A DNA stretch of 64,000 nucleotides from Cladorhizidae sp. MBARI D1340-BT2 (GCA_028752905.1 JAQNBH010000011.1:2765303-2829302), one strand, 5' to 3'. Positions 34,805 to 46,944 are shown, counted from the stretch's first letter. Numbers and translations are program-made. Notes: generated by a model from the letters alone, not told the origin.

Positions 34805-37697
34805 TCCTGCACTCGATGTTCCCAGCACAGCAGCAGTGTTTCCACGCTGTATTGCTACTGACAACCGTTGGAGCAAGTAGAAATGGGCCTTAGCCTCCCT
34901 ATATAGTCTTGTCCTTAATTCTCCTGTAATAAAGGGCATGGCCTCATCACCAAATACACCCGTGGTCTCGAAGCCCAGAGGAACGAAATAGTGGGTGTCT
35001 CTGATTGAACGATACTTTGGAATTCAGCTCTGTTGGCAACCGTTCCAGGATCTCCAGACCTCAAATCCGCATAAGAGGGAGCAAACATGTCTGAACATGT
35101 GGCATCCCAAACCAGGACCTTCCCATTCCTCCAGGGCACAACTGTGGCACCGTCAGGACGTTTGCCATCATCACAATCCAAGCCTACTGGTTCCAGGTAA
35201 AAGGGGATTTTGGCGGAACATAGAGATCTTTGGATCACTTGATTAATAGCAGCATGTCGAGAGTGGCGGCCCTGACTCTTTCTGCAATTGAGCCCATGAG
35301 TACCCTGCTGGTCAACTGGAGCTCCACACTGAAGACACTGGTGAGGACTACAAAGTGGTACACCAAGACGAAGACCTGTGGCAACACGGATCACATCGTC
35401 ATCCATCCTCAAACCAACTGCAGACATAGGGAGGGCATGGAGCCAGGCACCTGCTTCACTCTTGATAGCGGCTCTAGCACGAGCACGCACAGTATCATCC
35501 TGTGCTCCTTCCACAAGCTTGTTTAGGCAGGCCCTCACATGCGGCTTGTCCCAACACTTCTGGGAAAAGGATGACTCACCTGAGGGAGCGGGAACATTTA
35601 TGTCTTTGCTCCACACATCCATACCTAACTGAAAAGCAGGATCACTACAGCCCTCAAATCTACTGGGCAAGATTCGGTGAACGAGATCGAGGGAACCCGA
35701 AGCGGATGCCAGGAAAGCCGATGGAGCCAACATGACAGCACTTCAGATCCCAAGGCCACCAAATTTGACTGGCTGTAGCCAAGTATCACTGTGCGATGGG
35801 ATGCTAACATTGGTGATATTGCTGAGGATGGCACACTGAACAGAGTCAAATTCTTTGAGAGAAGAAAAGCAGGGAGAAGTGCGGAGATTGTATAATAACT
35901 TTGGCATGGAGAAGGCATGACGGAGGAGACACAAAGCATCGTGTGAATAAAGATAGCTTAGCCTACTGCCCAAGAGCTCCAAGAGTTTAGTCCTGGACTC
36001 AATACATCTCTCAGTGCCTTCCAGACCACCAATGGGAGAGCCTAGCAGAGTGGCTACTTCAGGGTTCACCACTTGAATACCTGGGATAGCACATAAGAAT
36101 TCTCCTATAGCAACTGGGTCGTGACTGATGATCTCACACTTACTTTGGTTCAACGTGTAAACCCACTCTCCCAGCCTCATATTCTATGCTACGAAAATCA
36201 TCAACGACATCTGACACCAGACCACCCAGAGTTCCGTCATCCAGGTAAAACACATTGAACTGTGACTTTAAATGTCTCAAGAAACTGTGAACAGTTAGAC
36301 AGAAAAGAAGTGGGCCCAATGGATCTCCCTGTTGAACTCCTAATGCTGAATCAATAATGTCATTTCCAAAGAAAAAAGAGGAGCGTGAGCTGTAAACAGA
36401 GTGTGCACATAAATTTCAGGTGCAAATTCCTCAGTAGCTGCCAGCATTTTATCCCGATGGATTGAGTTGAATGCATTATGAAAGTCAAGTTTAAGCAGGA
36501 CATTGCCTGGCCGAAGGGACTGAAGATAAACTCTGGCTGCATGGACCGTAGCTTCTGCACCGAGCTTAGTACCATAAACGAGCTGAGAAGGTGCAAGAAG
36601 TCCACTAATAGCCTCTTTCAACATAATGCTAGAAACCTTGGCAATTAAGCGTCTCAGCGTGCAACCGACTGCTATGGGCCTCACACCCCCATCCTTCTTA
36701 TTGAGGGCAACTAAGGAGGCACAAAAAAAATGTCGCACAGGAAAGGGAGTTCTACCTGCAAGAATCTGATTTGCAAATGATGTCAAGGCTTTAATCAGGT
36801 TCACGCTATTACTTTGAGATGCATCTATGATTAAGTCCTTTAGATGCTGTGGACGTAGGCCATCGGGACCCCCAGCGGACCCACAAGGAAATGATCGAAT
36901 AGCCTTTACGATCAACTTCTCAGAAACTTGTAAACAGACACTTTCATCAAAGACTGGAGGAGGGGGCAGAGATGTATTCTGGTCAGGTGAGGGATACTTG
37001 TCTTTGAGCCTGTTGAGTGTCTTCTCATCAAAACTTGCTAGAGAATCCTCAGAGCTTGCAAGACGGATCGCTCCCTTGAAATCACCCTCCTCCAATTTGG
37101 TTGAAACAGTGCAGATCCAAGGGATCTTTATTAAAATGGGCTTGCTTATTCCCTGGGACATGGGTCTGAGTTGGGTATGTTTCATCCGGAATGAAGGAGT
37201 TTATGTGTGAGGCAAGGCTTCTTTTGGGCCCAGCCCTGCTAGGAACTCTTAAACAACAAGGAGCAAATTTAAATAACCTATCCCATTTATGAAGATTATC
37301 AATTCAACGCAATATCATTAATGATGGCAGTTAACTTCAAGGCTGCTTGGGGACGAGAAGCACGTGATATCCTCTTTACAATCTTTATCCACGGTGGCTT
37401 AGCCTTAAACGGTACTTGCTCACTATTAAGGGACTCGCTGCTTTGATGTGTTGTTGGAGAAGGTGTAGAGGGAAGTGAAGGTGTGGAGCGAGAGCCACGG
37501 CAGAGATCATCAACTGGACCATGGACACGCAAAACTCCAGCTTTGGTCAGAACAATAGATCTACCACAAACAGAGCACAAGGCTTTCCTCGTGATAGAAG
37601 AGGATCGACTGCCCAAATCGGAACTATTGCTATCAAGTCGTTGGTAGGTAACCGTATCTGCTAAGGACTCGGCCGCGTACTGGCTTCTTTCCTCCAT
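34805..37697 (-). pseudogene. Non-LTR retrotransposon a, RT plus restriction-like endonuclease, broken
   Basis: Read on the minus strand, an N-terminal part (37697-37299) has a CX2C…H…C finger (C41, C44, H59, C66). The reverse transcriptase follows (37185-36340) with GPDGLRPQHL, KKDGGVRPIAVG and KLDFHNAFNSI. In another frame come GVQQGDPLGP and YLDDGTLGG (about 36360-36200). The C-terminal part holds CLQCGAPVDQQGTHGLNC, a CCHC site, and RPDG…LVWDATC, which fits a PD-(D/E)XK-like endonuclease. A stretch with LLQRLSVAIQRGN closes it near 34830. Breaks: at least one frameshift before 37185, others near 36390, 36145 and 35000, and a CGA-to-TGA stop at 35743-35745. RT, CCHC and endonuclease in this order are typical of R2-like clades; the exact clade is not settled. 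Confidence 0.85.
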
Positions 37698-37845
37698 TTT
37701 TTTTTCCTTTTTATTTTTATTATTATTATTATTATTATAAATTTTTTAAATTTTATGTTGTTACTAAATATTATTATTATTAATTATTATTATATGAAAC
37801 ACAATAATTAATGAAATCCTCCAGGCTGGAGTCATTGCCCAGTGT
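37698..37845 (-). other. AT-rich junction between retrotransposons b and a
   Basis: On the minus strand this is the 3' tail of element b (ATT/AAT repeats) running into an A-rich stretch just before the ATG of element a. It shows the two elements lie head to tail with only 148 bp between them. Confidence 0.6.
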
Positions 37846-39815
37846 TCATGCGCTGTTCCCCCTCTGTATGGCAACCGCCAAACGTTGGATCAGGAAGGGG
37901 TATGACCTTCTCTCCCCTGTTGTTCTGCTCACTCTGCGGCCAAGCTCTTTCAAAAAGGGTAAAGTCCCCGGGCCGAAAGTCCCTGATGTCTCCACAGCCA
38001 CTGGTTGGAAGAAGTGAGAGGGGTCCATGTTCGAGTACTTTTCCCTCTTCTTCATTTCAGCCATAGCAGCAACTGCACCTGCCTCACTGGTTGCACTTGC
38101 TATGTATGAATGGGCATAGGTGTCTGTGCAGGTAGCGTCCCATACCAACAGCTTGCCATACTCCCAAGGAACCATTGTTATACCGTCAGGTCTCTTTCCA
38201 TCACTCCTATATGTCCCTGAAGGTTCCAGCCGAGATGGAATTTTGGCTGCAGAGAGGGCACAGTGAATAATGTCATTGAGTGAGGAGTGGCGGAAATGGC
38301 GGCCTTCACTATGTCTGCAGCTAAGGCCATGAGTTGCAAGAGAATCCACATAGGAACCACAGTGATGACATATATGAGGTTTGCACAGGGAGCATCCAAG
38401 CCTAAGTCCCACTGCCACCCGGATGGTGTTGTCATCCATGCGTAGCCCTAAAGACGAACAAGGGGGTGCATTCAACCACACACCTGACTCTTGAGTTGAT
38501 GCAGACAAAAGACGAGCACGTGCTCTCCCATCTTGGGCATTCTCCAACAGCTTGTTTGCGGTTGCTGTCACTCGCGCAGAATCCCATGCCCTCTGGAGAT
38601 GTTGGCCAGTGCCTTCAGGGGATGGTGTGTCATGGCCAATGGACCACAATGCCTTGGCCTCTTCCTGGTAAGGTGTGGGTGTGGAACTCTGAAGCTGTGG
38701 GGGGAGGATGTGAGAAACCAACTCAGCAGCTGATGCCAAAAAGGCAGACGGTGCAAGCTGCACTGCACTTCTAATTCCCAGGCCTCCATTCTTCACTGGT
38801 AGTGTTGCTTGAGTCCAGGCAGGGTCTTCAAAGTGGATGTTCACGATCCTACTCAAAATAGACCTTAACAGGTTGTCGTACTCCTGGAGCTTTGGTGATA
38901 GGAAGCATGGTGAGGTCCGCAGGTTATACAATAGTTTTGGAATGGCAAAGGAGTGGCGGAGCAATAGGATAGCATCATGGGAGAAGAGGTATTTCAGTCT
39001 CTCTCCCATCATCCCCAACATCTCGATCTTTTCTTGTAGTATGGCAGAGATGCAGGAGATGTTACCTAATGAGGAGCCCAGTAGGGTTGCTTTCTCTGGG
39101 TCTCTCACACACAGAGCACATAGCAATGTTCCTCTCATAGCATGGTCTGAGCAGATGATCTCCGACTTGTGATGGTTTAGATAGAGACCTAGTTCGGCAC
39201 CCTCCCTCTCCATCAGGTCTAGGTCATGCAGCACATCCTCCACCTTGCCTCCCAGTATGCCATCATCCAGGTAGAACAGACACAACTCAGACTTTAGGTG
39301 GCTGCATAACTGGTGAATTGTAAGGCAGAATAGGAGTGGGCCCAATGGGTCACCTTGCTGCACACCCTCTGCAGATTGTATGGTCTCATCTTCCCAGAAT
39401 AGTGTTGACGGTGAAGAATATGCCGCATAGACAAAAGGAAAAAGGGATGGGGCAAAACTCTGGACAGCCGCTAGCATCTTGTCCCTACGGAGAGCATTGA
39501 AGGCATTCTGGAAGTCCAGCTTCAGGACACAGTTCGAACCAAGAGTTTGCATATCTTTTGTAGCAGCATGCACTGCTGCCTCTGAGCCCCTCCTTACTCC
39601 ATAATCCAGCTGGACCGGAGCAAGTAAGGTTCCCAACTCCTCCATCACCTCCATCCCAGCTACCTTAGCTATCAGGCGACGGAGGGTGCCACCTACTGCT
39701 ATTGGGCGAACTCCACCCCCTTTCTTCTCCAGTGCAATTAAGGTGGCCCCAAAGAAGTACGGTCTAATGGATACTGGTATGTCACCATTCAGGACCAACT
39801 CAGTAAAAGAGACTG
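37846..39815 (-). CDS. Non-LTR retrotransposon b, RT plus restriction-like endonuclease, 5'-truncated ORF
   Basis: The open frame extends to 39939 (697 codons), but only about codon 42 onward resembles a reverse transcriptase. In that numbering: KKGGGVRPIAVG at 72-83, KLDFQNAF with catalytic D142 at 140-147, GVQQGDPLGP at 192-201, YLDD at 223-226, and the thumb-like LLGSSLG region near 286. The CCHC site is C524, C527, H537, C541; the endonuclease motif is RPD 583-585 with D601-A-T603. The end IQRLAVAIQRGN matches element a. There is no stop inside. Role: target-primed reverse transcription of its own RNA in the nucleus. The N-terminal finger and first RT motifs are missing, because an inverted fragment (39813-40029) replaces them. 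A genuine start codon is therefore unlikely and the element is probably dead, though its frame is fresh. Confidence 0.85.
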
Positions 39816-40029
39816 AGGAGAAAAAAGTGGCCAAGTATGCTAGCCTAGATCCTTGCCACTTTTTTGTGCCTGTGGCCATCGAGTCATTGGGAACAGGTCG
39901 ATGGCTTTCCTGAAGGAGCTCAGCCTCAGGATAAGGCAAAGAAATGCCCGTGCTTACCTCCTTCAGCGTCTCTCAGTGGCTGTCCAGCGGGGGAATGCCT
40001 TGTTTGTTTTGGGGTCGGTCGGGAGTTGA
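39813..40029 (+). pseudogene. Inverted 3' fragment of a related retrotransposon
   Basis: On the plus strand this reads EEKKVAKYASLDPCHFFVPV, then after a shift MAFLKELSLRIRQ and LLQRLSVAVQRGNALF up to a stop at 40027-40029. It matches the C-terminal end of elements a and b (SHFFQPVAVE, FLKELGRRV, QRLAVAIQRGN). It points away from element b, so the two meet tail-inward at about 39810. The antisense of this fragment makes the apparent first 40 codons of the b ORF. Confidence 0.85.
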
Positions 40030-40520
40030 ACGTGTTAGCTTTTTAGTTATTTATGTATGTATTTATTGTTAATTAGTTTAGTTTGTTAGTTAGTTTGTAA
40101 TAATAATAAATGTAAATTACTTTCGTGTATTATTATTTCATTGTATTATTATTTATTTGATGATATATTTCTTTTGTTTTTAAATAAAACATTTTTGTGT
40201 TTATCTTATTAAATAAATTAACAAAATAATATATATTTTTTTTAATCCAATAATAATAACATAATATCTTATATATAAGGTAGGACCTCCGAGTTATGGA
40301 CCACTTGGGAAACTGGGTGTTCTGTAACCGAAACGTATGTTCTTTAGTATGCAATAGAGTTGGGGTCAAAAAAACATAATGTAGCATATATACAAAATCC
40401 TGATACGAGGCAGCTTATAGGCTATACTGTAAATTTACCAGGTACGTAATTAGGTAAAGATTACAAAACACCAGTGATAGAACCCCCCTTTTTGGAAGTC
40501 TGGGTACGGGCCTGTAAGTG
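40030..40520. other. AT-rich tail and right hAT-like terminus
   Basis: TTTATTATT and AATAATAAT runs at 40050-40260 fit the 3' tail of the plus-strand fragment. The last 60 bases carry the right end of the nested insertion (ends GGCCTGTAAGTG). No gene seen. Confidence 0.5.
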
Positions 40521-40784
40521 TCAGCATAATTATGATGGGAGCAAAAGTATTTTGGTAACCATGAATAAACTTACTTCTCACTGTTCATCCTCTAGGATAT
40601 TTAGGAAAGTATTTATTTAGCTTCTGCACTAACTGGGTTGCTTATTGGCTGCATGACTTCTGCCCCCTCCCCCTCCTGCCACCCCAAATTGTCATCCCCA
40701 ATTTGAAAGTGGTGTCTCAGCCCCTGAAACTTCTACAACTTATATATTGCAACACTACCCCAGATGTGTCTCTTCCTGCACAGC

Positions 40785-41560
40785 AGTTCGGGTTGAACCA
40801 CTTAGTATTCAAGCTGGTCACCACAGAAAAGGTGTGTATATTGATGGCAATGAGAGGGAGGATGTTCTCAATCATTGTGTGGTATGTTAATTGTTTATGT
40901 GGCTATTTTATAGTTAACATTTTTTACATTGTGACAGGAGACCATGGCAGCACTCCAACAGTCACACAAGCTATCACACTATTTCTTTACATTGACTTGA
41001 ATATTTAAGGACCATGGCACTTATTGTACGTAACATCCTAGTGAAAGATGGAGGCACTCTCCAAATCAGGGACACTGTTTGGGCACAGCAGCTCTAGTCT
41101 ATGGTGTTGCCAGATTGGGAAGCGAAGGGGTTGAGGACCAACCTTGCAGAGAGGTATCAACACTGCCACCCTCAGGGCTGATGCTATGCGAAATATCTTT
41201 TCCAAATCATGAAGACTTTGTTTCAGAGAAAACTAAAGGTGAACTCTGTGCAAACAAGAGTGGTTTCAAGTCTTTTTTATCACATTATGAATTAAATTCC
41301 ATAGAGCTAGTGGGACAGTCAAACTGATAATGTCGAGCTCACAGCAGCTTACACTCATCAAGATCCATCAGATCTCAATCCAGCTCTCGATTCAATACCA
41401 GTGGAACCGATAAAGAAGTACTTTAGAAAGTCAAGAGAGTATGAGAGAGCATATAGAGATGGTAGGACAGCTGGAAGAGAGTATGAGAGAGCATATAGAG
41501 AGGTTAGGATGCAAATCTCACAGCATGTTTTTACCAAGGACATTGGCTTATGGATTGCCA
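40785..41560 (+). pseudogene. C-terminal half of the decayed DDE transposase, unit 2
   Basis: Counterpart of 8880-9640. Here the tail is best preserved: VEPIKKYFRKSREYERAYRD and TAGREYERAYREVR (41401-41510). FPNHEDFVSEKTKGELCAN precedes it. The acidic motif reads HYELNSIELV, so the Pro before the catalytic Glu has changed to Ser. Confidence 0.65.
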
Positions 41561-41689
41561 CTCTGGCTTTGAACTACAATAACTTTTTGTTTGTTTTCTG
41601 GGGATGGGGAGGGGGTGAAGGGTTAATATTTTCTGCTACCTCAATCTCCTCATTGTCTTGTCACTGTATCCAAGTATAGAGGCAGCTTC

Positions 41690-42105
41690 CCTGGCAGCAT
41701 CAACAACTTACATCTTCTGACTCTTCCTGAAATTATCCATCAAAACGACTGCTAACATTCTGTGATCAATGTGGTGTAGGTTCATGATGAAATTGTCAAA
41801 AAATCTCTTGTACTCAATATTGCCAGCATCACCCTCATAGTCTGTATCACTTCCCACACTTAGATTTTCATCTTTCAGCTCGTAAAGAGACTCGGGAACA
41901 CTAGCATCAAGCTCTTAAACTGCAAGAGGATGGAGCTGTGAACTGTCAGCTGAAGAAGATGGACCCACACCTTCGCTCCTCTCAGTATATACTGCAACTA
42001 CTACCTTGGCTTCCTTGGCCCATCCTTCCCAAGTTTTTCCTTTTGTCTTCCTTTTGTTTTAGTCCAGGATGTCTTAGAAATTTCAAATGCACCCATCCCA
42101 ATCTG
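41690..42105 (-). pseudogene. N-terminal half of the DDE transposase, inverted, unit 2
   Basis: On the minus strand an acidic stretch with ESLYELKDENLSVGSDTDYE leads to FFDNFIMNLHHIDHRMLAVV and DNFRKSQKM, a stop, then AAREAASILGYSDKTMRRLR. This is the longest readable copy of the N-terminus. It converges on the C-terminal half at 40785-41560, as in unit 1. Confidence 0.65.
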
Positions 42106-42639
42106 CTACATGTATGCCAAATAATGTGGCTTCGCGCCATTATCACTTCTTGCGCATGAGGCCCATGCCATAGTAAGCAAGCATGGCAGATTTTTTATGT
42201 TTTACTTTCAGCATCTGAAAATCTAGTAATGCTATTATACATTTAACATTAAAGTAGATATAATTATGGTACAAATTGTGATCATTTTTTCTGCAACAAC
42301 TACTTAGATATTGGAATGAACTTATTTGCACCTCAGCTCATTTCACACAAACACACATATATATATTGGAGGTCAGTAGTGTCTGAATAGTGTAGGTTGC
42401 TCTATATTTACTATTTTTGTTGAGAGGATACTTGCAAACATTACATTTCCCTTAAATATGGTGTTTGGAAGTATCCTCTCAATAAAGATGGTAAATGCAG
42501 TGCGGCCTACCCAGTTCAGCGGAGAGATGAGCTAAAAGATTTGATTGTCAACGAACAGCTGATGAGCTCTATACCCGACAACATCCGACAACAACCATAT
42601 CTACGTCAAAGAGAGGAAACCAAAGACAAGTCAGGAAGC
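42106..42639. other. Shared non-coding block before the gypsy remnant, unit 2
   Basis: Matches 10180-10740, including the diverged foldback near 42405-42502. No gene seen. Confidence 0.45.
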
Positions 42640-43340
42640 AGGAGAATTGGCTGACAACTATGTCAGGGCTAGAGGACAGCAAGAGGAAGAGGACCTTCAA
42701 TACATCACATGCTTCAACTGTCTACAGAAGGGCCACTACTCTGCAAATTGTCTCCATAATGCAATCCTCTGTATGGAGAAGAGGGGTGATTACTGGAATA
42801 TCGGTAATAAAGGAGCAAAGAGTCCAACCTCAGACCAGGATCACCAAAACCAGGTTCAGTGGTCATGTTGTTAATGATATTTTTTTGGATACAGGCTTCA
42901 GAAGTCTGGTAAGGAGTGTGCTGGTGCCAAAGGCAAAGTTTCTCGAGGGAGAGGTTGTTGCCATTTGGTGTGTACATGGAGACACAGTGTCCTATCCATT
43001 AGCACTGATTCAGGTTCAGGTAAAGGGACACACCCTTGAGGTGGAGGCTGCTCTATTGAGCACCCTGTCAATGCCCGTGCTGCTAGGAACATATATGCCA
43101 GAGTTGACGCTTTTTGTGAGTGAATATATGAAGCCTAAAGACAGTGCAATGGTTGTCACTATTTCACAAGCCGAGTTATAGGAGTCACAAGAAAAGGATA
43201 TTACTTTTGAAGCTCTCCGGAAGTCAACAGAGGACCATCTAGCTTTGACAGTAGCTTTCTTCATAAAATATGGACTGCTCTACCAGCACCGGAGTGCTTC
43301 TTGGCACGATGGAACCAAAAGAAATCAAAGCAGCTAATGG
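42640..43340 (+). pseudogene. Ty3/gypsy gag-protease remnant, unit 2
   Basis: The zinc knuckle CFNCLQKGHYSANC lies at 42710-42751 and is closer to consensus than in unit 1. The protease reads FLDTGFRSLV, having lost one residue after DTG compared with DTGCSRSLV. The later linker of unit 1 is deleted: the frame jumps from the protease end (about 43170) to the pre-integrase piece ITFEALRKSTEDHLALTVAF. Confidence 0.8.
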
Positions 43341-45641
43341 GAAAATTTGTGTTTTTAATATTAAAATTTACTACACTCAAGAAATACGTCGACAGTTTGT
43401 CTCATGTAACGCTCTTATCTTTGAAGCAAAACAGTTTCTATTTTGATTGGCCAGATATTGACTGGAGATAGTTGAGACACATCTATTTCAAACAATGTAG
43501 GGAAATGGCTGAAGTCACGCAACCTTGATAGGCCTGCAATGTATGCTTAATTTTGGAGTCATGTTGATGAGCTAATCCATGAGCATGCTCTAAAGGCTGT
43601 GGATGAGCATCACAATGGATGCATTTGTCACATGGCTGTGACCTTTTCTGTAAATTACTTTTCTGTAAATGACCTGTGCAATAAAATTGTTTCAAAGTTT
43701 CCTGATTATTGAGTGGCTACTTTGATCTCAAAATCCCTTCCAAAGGTCATTGTCCCATTACTCTGTACAATTTGAAATTAGGTTAATGGTAGCTACAGTC
43801 CAGACAAGTGAAAGCAGATCATGTGGATTGACAATATTATGTAGTACCTATGTCAGCTTGCTATCTAGTGCAAGTCATATTTGATATTTGCCAGTCAAGA
43901 TGATAAGCACTTTATTAAAATGTTGGTCGTCCTGCTTTCCAGTGGCAGTGGTGGAATGGGAAGCCGAGATTGCGAGCGTAAATGCTCTTTTCTCTGTTGA
44001 TCACGATTTCGTAAAGGAATCAGTAACACTTCTCTGCAATGTCCTGAGACTCGTTCTACTCAGGGAAGGTACAAGTTTCAAGGGTGATATATTTGAGTCC
44101 TCCAACACTGTAGTAAAGTACTTCACATGTTGGAGTGCTGTCATTTACACCTCAATCCAATAATGTGTCTTTACACAGAAGGCTCGGATAACCGCTCCAA
44201 CTTTCTGTTAGTCCAAGTTGCATAAATGGGTCATTTTTTCTTGTTGGATCTGGACATACTGCACTTCATAGCAGTTATCACAACCCTGGGAAAGAATAAT
44301 GTCCCTTGGCTTACAGTTTGTTGGTGTGCAGATGTCAGATCAGATGGAAGAGGTCATTTCCAATGCAGGTAGCATGGGTGACATTCAAAAATGGCAAAGG
44401 AGATGCCAAAAGTCAAAGAACATTTAAATATTGTCAAGTGGTTTCTTGCTAACACACCAAGTCAACTCACAGTGATGGGAGAGTCTGTAGAAGTGGCAGA
44501 AGTGTGTACCCAGGATAACATTGATGCAAATTCATGCAGGAAATTGATTGGTCCATCAAAATCACTGACAGCCATCAAACTCACCTTTAGAACCTAACTG
44601 CTTCTATTAATGGATCATTGCTGTAGCTATTAAGGGAAAGTATTTTTTCCCCCTTCATCAAGTGGTGTGGTATGGCTGATTGCCTTCTCATAAACCCACA
44701 AGGCTTCCACAGGAAGTGTTTTCTCAACTTCATCACTTCACTGGCCCAGTTAATAGAGAATGTTGCCATGATTTTCATGTCTGAGTTAAGGCAACTTTTG
44801 AAAAGAACATGCCATCCTTTGTAGCAAATAAGGTTAATTTTTTTTTTGAAGAGTAGTTAAATGTGGTGAGTTTTTTGAAAGTGTGTTGTGTATACTCAGC
44901 CAAAGTACTTACCAGAGATATCTTACTGATGTAAAGAAGACTCTATGTACGTTTGTGGAACAACAGTTATCTCATCAGAGAACAAATTCGGTGAAATTTT
45001 GTATCTCAAGCATGGGATCAGAAATTTCATCACATTATTTCCCTTCTGTTTGTGGTGTCATGGCAGACTTGGTTCACATTTCTTGAGGCAATATCAGTCA
45101 CTCCACCCATTGTGCACTGAACGCCATCTTGATGGCAAGACAGAGTGAAAAAGTGGCTGCAGAATCGCTGCAGAAAATACCCCAATCCGAAACACAATAC
45201 CTTCTTAAAGTTTTTATTATACTGAGATTTGATTACTCACTTCCACATACAAATTTTGTATGAAAAATGTGTTTGCTATTTTTGTGGTGAAGTGATAGAG
45301 GAGGGAATGTCAAACAGGAAATTTCATTCATCTAACCTTCCATGAAACAGAATTCATCGAGTTTTGGAAAGAGACTGCTGGTATTGAAGGAGAAGACTTT
45401 CATGTACCTCAAATTTTCTTATAAAAAAAATCAAGTGTTACGTTATGTTATATGCTGCAGTTTATGTTATGCCATGTGTGCTATTTGATCAATGTGAATT
45501 GCTTATACATTATGCTATGTTATGCTTTCCATGTGAATCCACTTTAATCTGGAAGCAAGTAAAACCAATAATTTGAAAATGGGAGCAAGAAATGAGAAAA
45601 GCATGCCGTAGAAACAGAGCACTTTAGGAGAGCTAGGCAAT
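43341..45641. other. Shared non-coding block, unit 2
   Basis: It follows 11716-13885 of unit 1 with many indels and ends sharply at about 45641 after GAGAGCTAGGCAATG. Frames are not conserved. Unit 2 therefore lacks everything equivalent to 13.9-18.6 kb. Confidence 0.5.
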
Positions 45642-45741
45642 GATTTTAAGATCCTAGCATTCCTTGTACAGGAAACTGCTCTTGAGAATGAGACACATAA
45701 GATCATAGAGTGCATGCAATGGCAGACTTATATAAGTCTAA
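45642..45741 (+). other. 100-bp filler at the inversion junction
   Basis: This piece (starts ATTTTAAGATCCTAGCATTC, ends near TTATATAAGTCT) matches 25553-25665 in the receptor-upstream block, in the same orientation. It is joined on the left to the interrupted unit 2 block and on the right to inverted transposase sequence. Confidence 0.75.
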
Positions 45742-45742
45742 G

Positions 45743-46000
45743 TGTGGGAAGTGATACAGACTTTGAGGGAGACGCTGGTGATATGGAGTACAAGAGATCT
45801 TTGACAATTTCATCCTGACTCTTCACCACGCTGATCACAGCAGTGGTTTTGATGGAGAGTTTCAGGAAGAGTCAGAAGATGTAAGTTGTTGATGCTGCCA
45901 GGGAAGCTGCCTCTATACTTGGATACAGTGACAAGACAATGAGAAGATTGAGGAAGCAGAAAATATTAACCCTTCACCCCCTCCCCCTCCCCCAGAAAAT
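45743..46000 (+). pseudogene. N-terminal part of the DDE transposase, unit 3 (inverted unit)
   Basis: Starts at AGTGTGGGAAGTGATACAGA, the equivalent of GSDTD in unit 2, so the first half of the N-terminus is cut off by the junction. Frames are broken. It is on the plus strand because the whole unit is inverted. Confidence 0.6.
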
Positions 46001-46034
46001 AAACAAAAAAGTTATTGTAGTTCAAAGCCAGAGT

Positions 46035-46805
46035 GGCAATTCATAAGCCAATGTCATTGGTAAAAAATGCTGATGAGATTTGTAGTCCTAACCTCTCTAT
46101 ATGCTCACTCATATTCTCTTCCAGCTATCCTACCCTCTCTATATGCTCTCTCATACGCTCTTGACTTTCTAAGGTACTTCTTTATCGGTTCCACTGGTAT
46201 TGAATCGAGAGCTGGATTGATGGATCTTGATGAGCGTAAGTTGCTGTGAGCTCGATAATATCTCTTTGACTGTCCCCAATCAAGCTCTATAGGATTTAAT
46301 TCACAATGAGATTTGGGAATAAAAAAGACTTGAAACCACTCTTCTACCCATAGAGTTGAACTTGTATTTTCTCTGAAACAAAGTCTTTATGATTGGAGAG
46401 GATATTTCGCATAGCATCAGCCCTGAGGGTGGCAGTGTTGATACCTCTCTGCAAGGCTGGTCCTCAACCCTTCGCTGACTGATCTAACAATACCATGTAG
46501 TAGAGCTAATGTGCCCAAACAGTGTACCTAACTTGGAGAGGGCCTCCGTCTTTCACTAGGATGTTACGTACAATAATTGCCATGGTCCTTAAATACTCCT
46601 GTCAATGTAAACAAATAGTGGTGATGGCTTGTGTGACTGTTGGAGTGCTGCCATGGTCTCCTGTCAATGTAAAAAATTAAAATAGCCACATAAACAATTA
46701 ATATACCACACAATGCCTGACAAATCCTCGCCATCAATATACACACCTTTTCTGTTGTGACCAGCTTGAATCCTAAGTGGTGCAACCAACGAACTGCTGT
46801 GCAGA
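46035..46805 (-). pseudogene. C-terminal half of the DDE transposase, unit 3
   Basis: Reading from 46805 downward, a stretch like RWLHHLGFKLVTTEKVCILM is followed by the acidic-motif region near 46290 and the tyrosine-rich tail near 46150. Stops interrupt it. Counterpart of 8880-9640. Confidence 0.6.
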
Positions 46806-46944
46806 AAGAGACACATCTCGGGTAGTGTGGCAATATATAAGTTGTAGAAGTTTCAGGGGCTGAGACACCACTTTCAAAGTGGGTATGACAATTTGGGTTG
46901 GGAGGGGGGGTGGGGCAGAACCAAAATACTTTTCTCCCATCATA

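Larger units (their letters stand above)
33219..40520. mobile_element. Nested transposon insertion, unit 2 only
   Basis: Units 1 and 3 run through this point without interruption (near 8615 and 46945). The left end reads CACTGTAGGCCAGAACCCCCC; the reverse complement of the right end reads CACTTACAGGCCCGTACCC, with GGGGGGTTCTA following inside. These look like imperfect hAT termini. No clean 8-bp duplication remains, and about eight bases of target may be lost. Inside are a deleted hAT gene and two non-LTR retrotransposons, which probably landed in the hAT. Confidence 0.65.

Noticed and set aside
36827..37210. 127-codon plus-strand ORF opposite the retrotransposon a RT
   Set aside because: Antisense of the RT coding sequence; no domain of its own.
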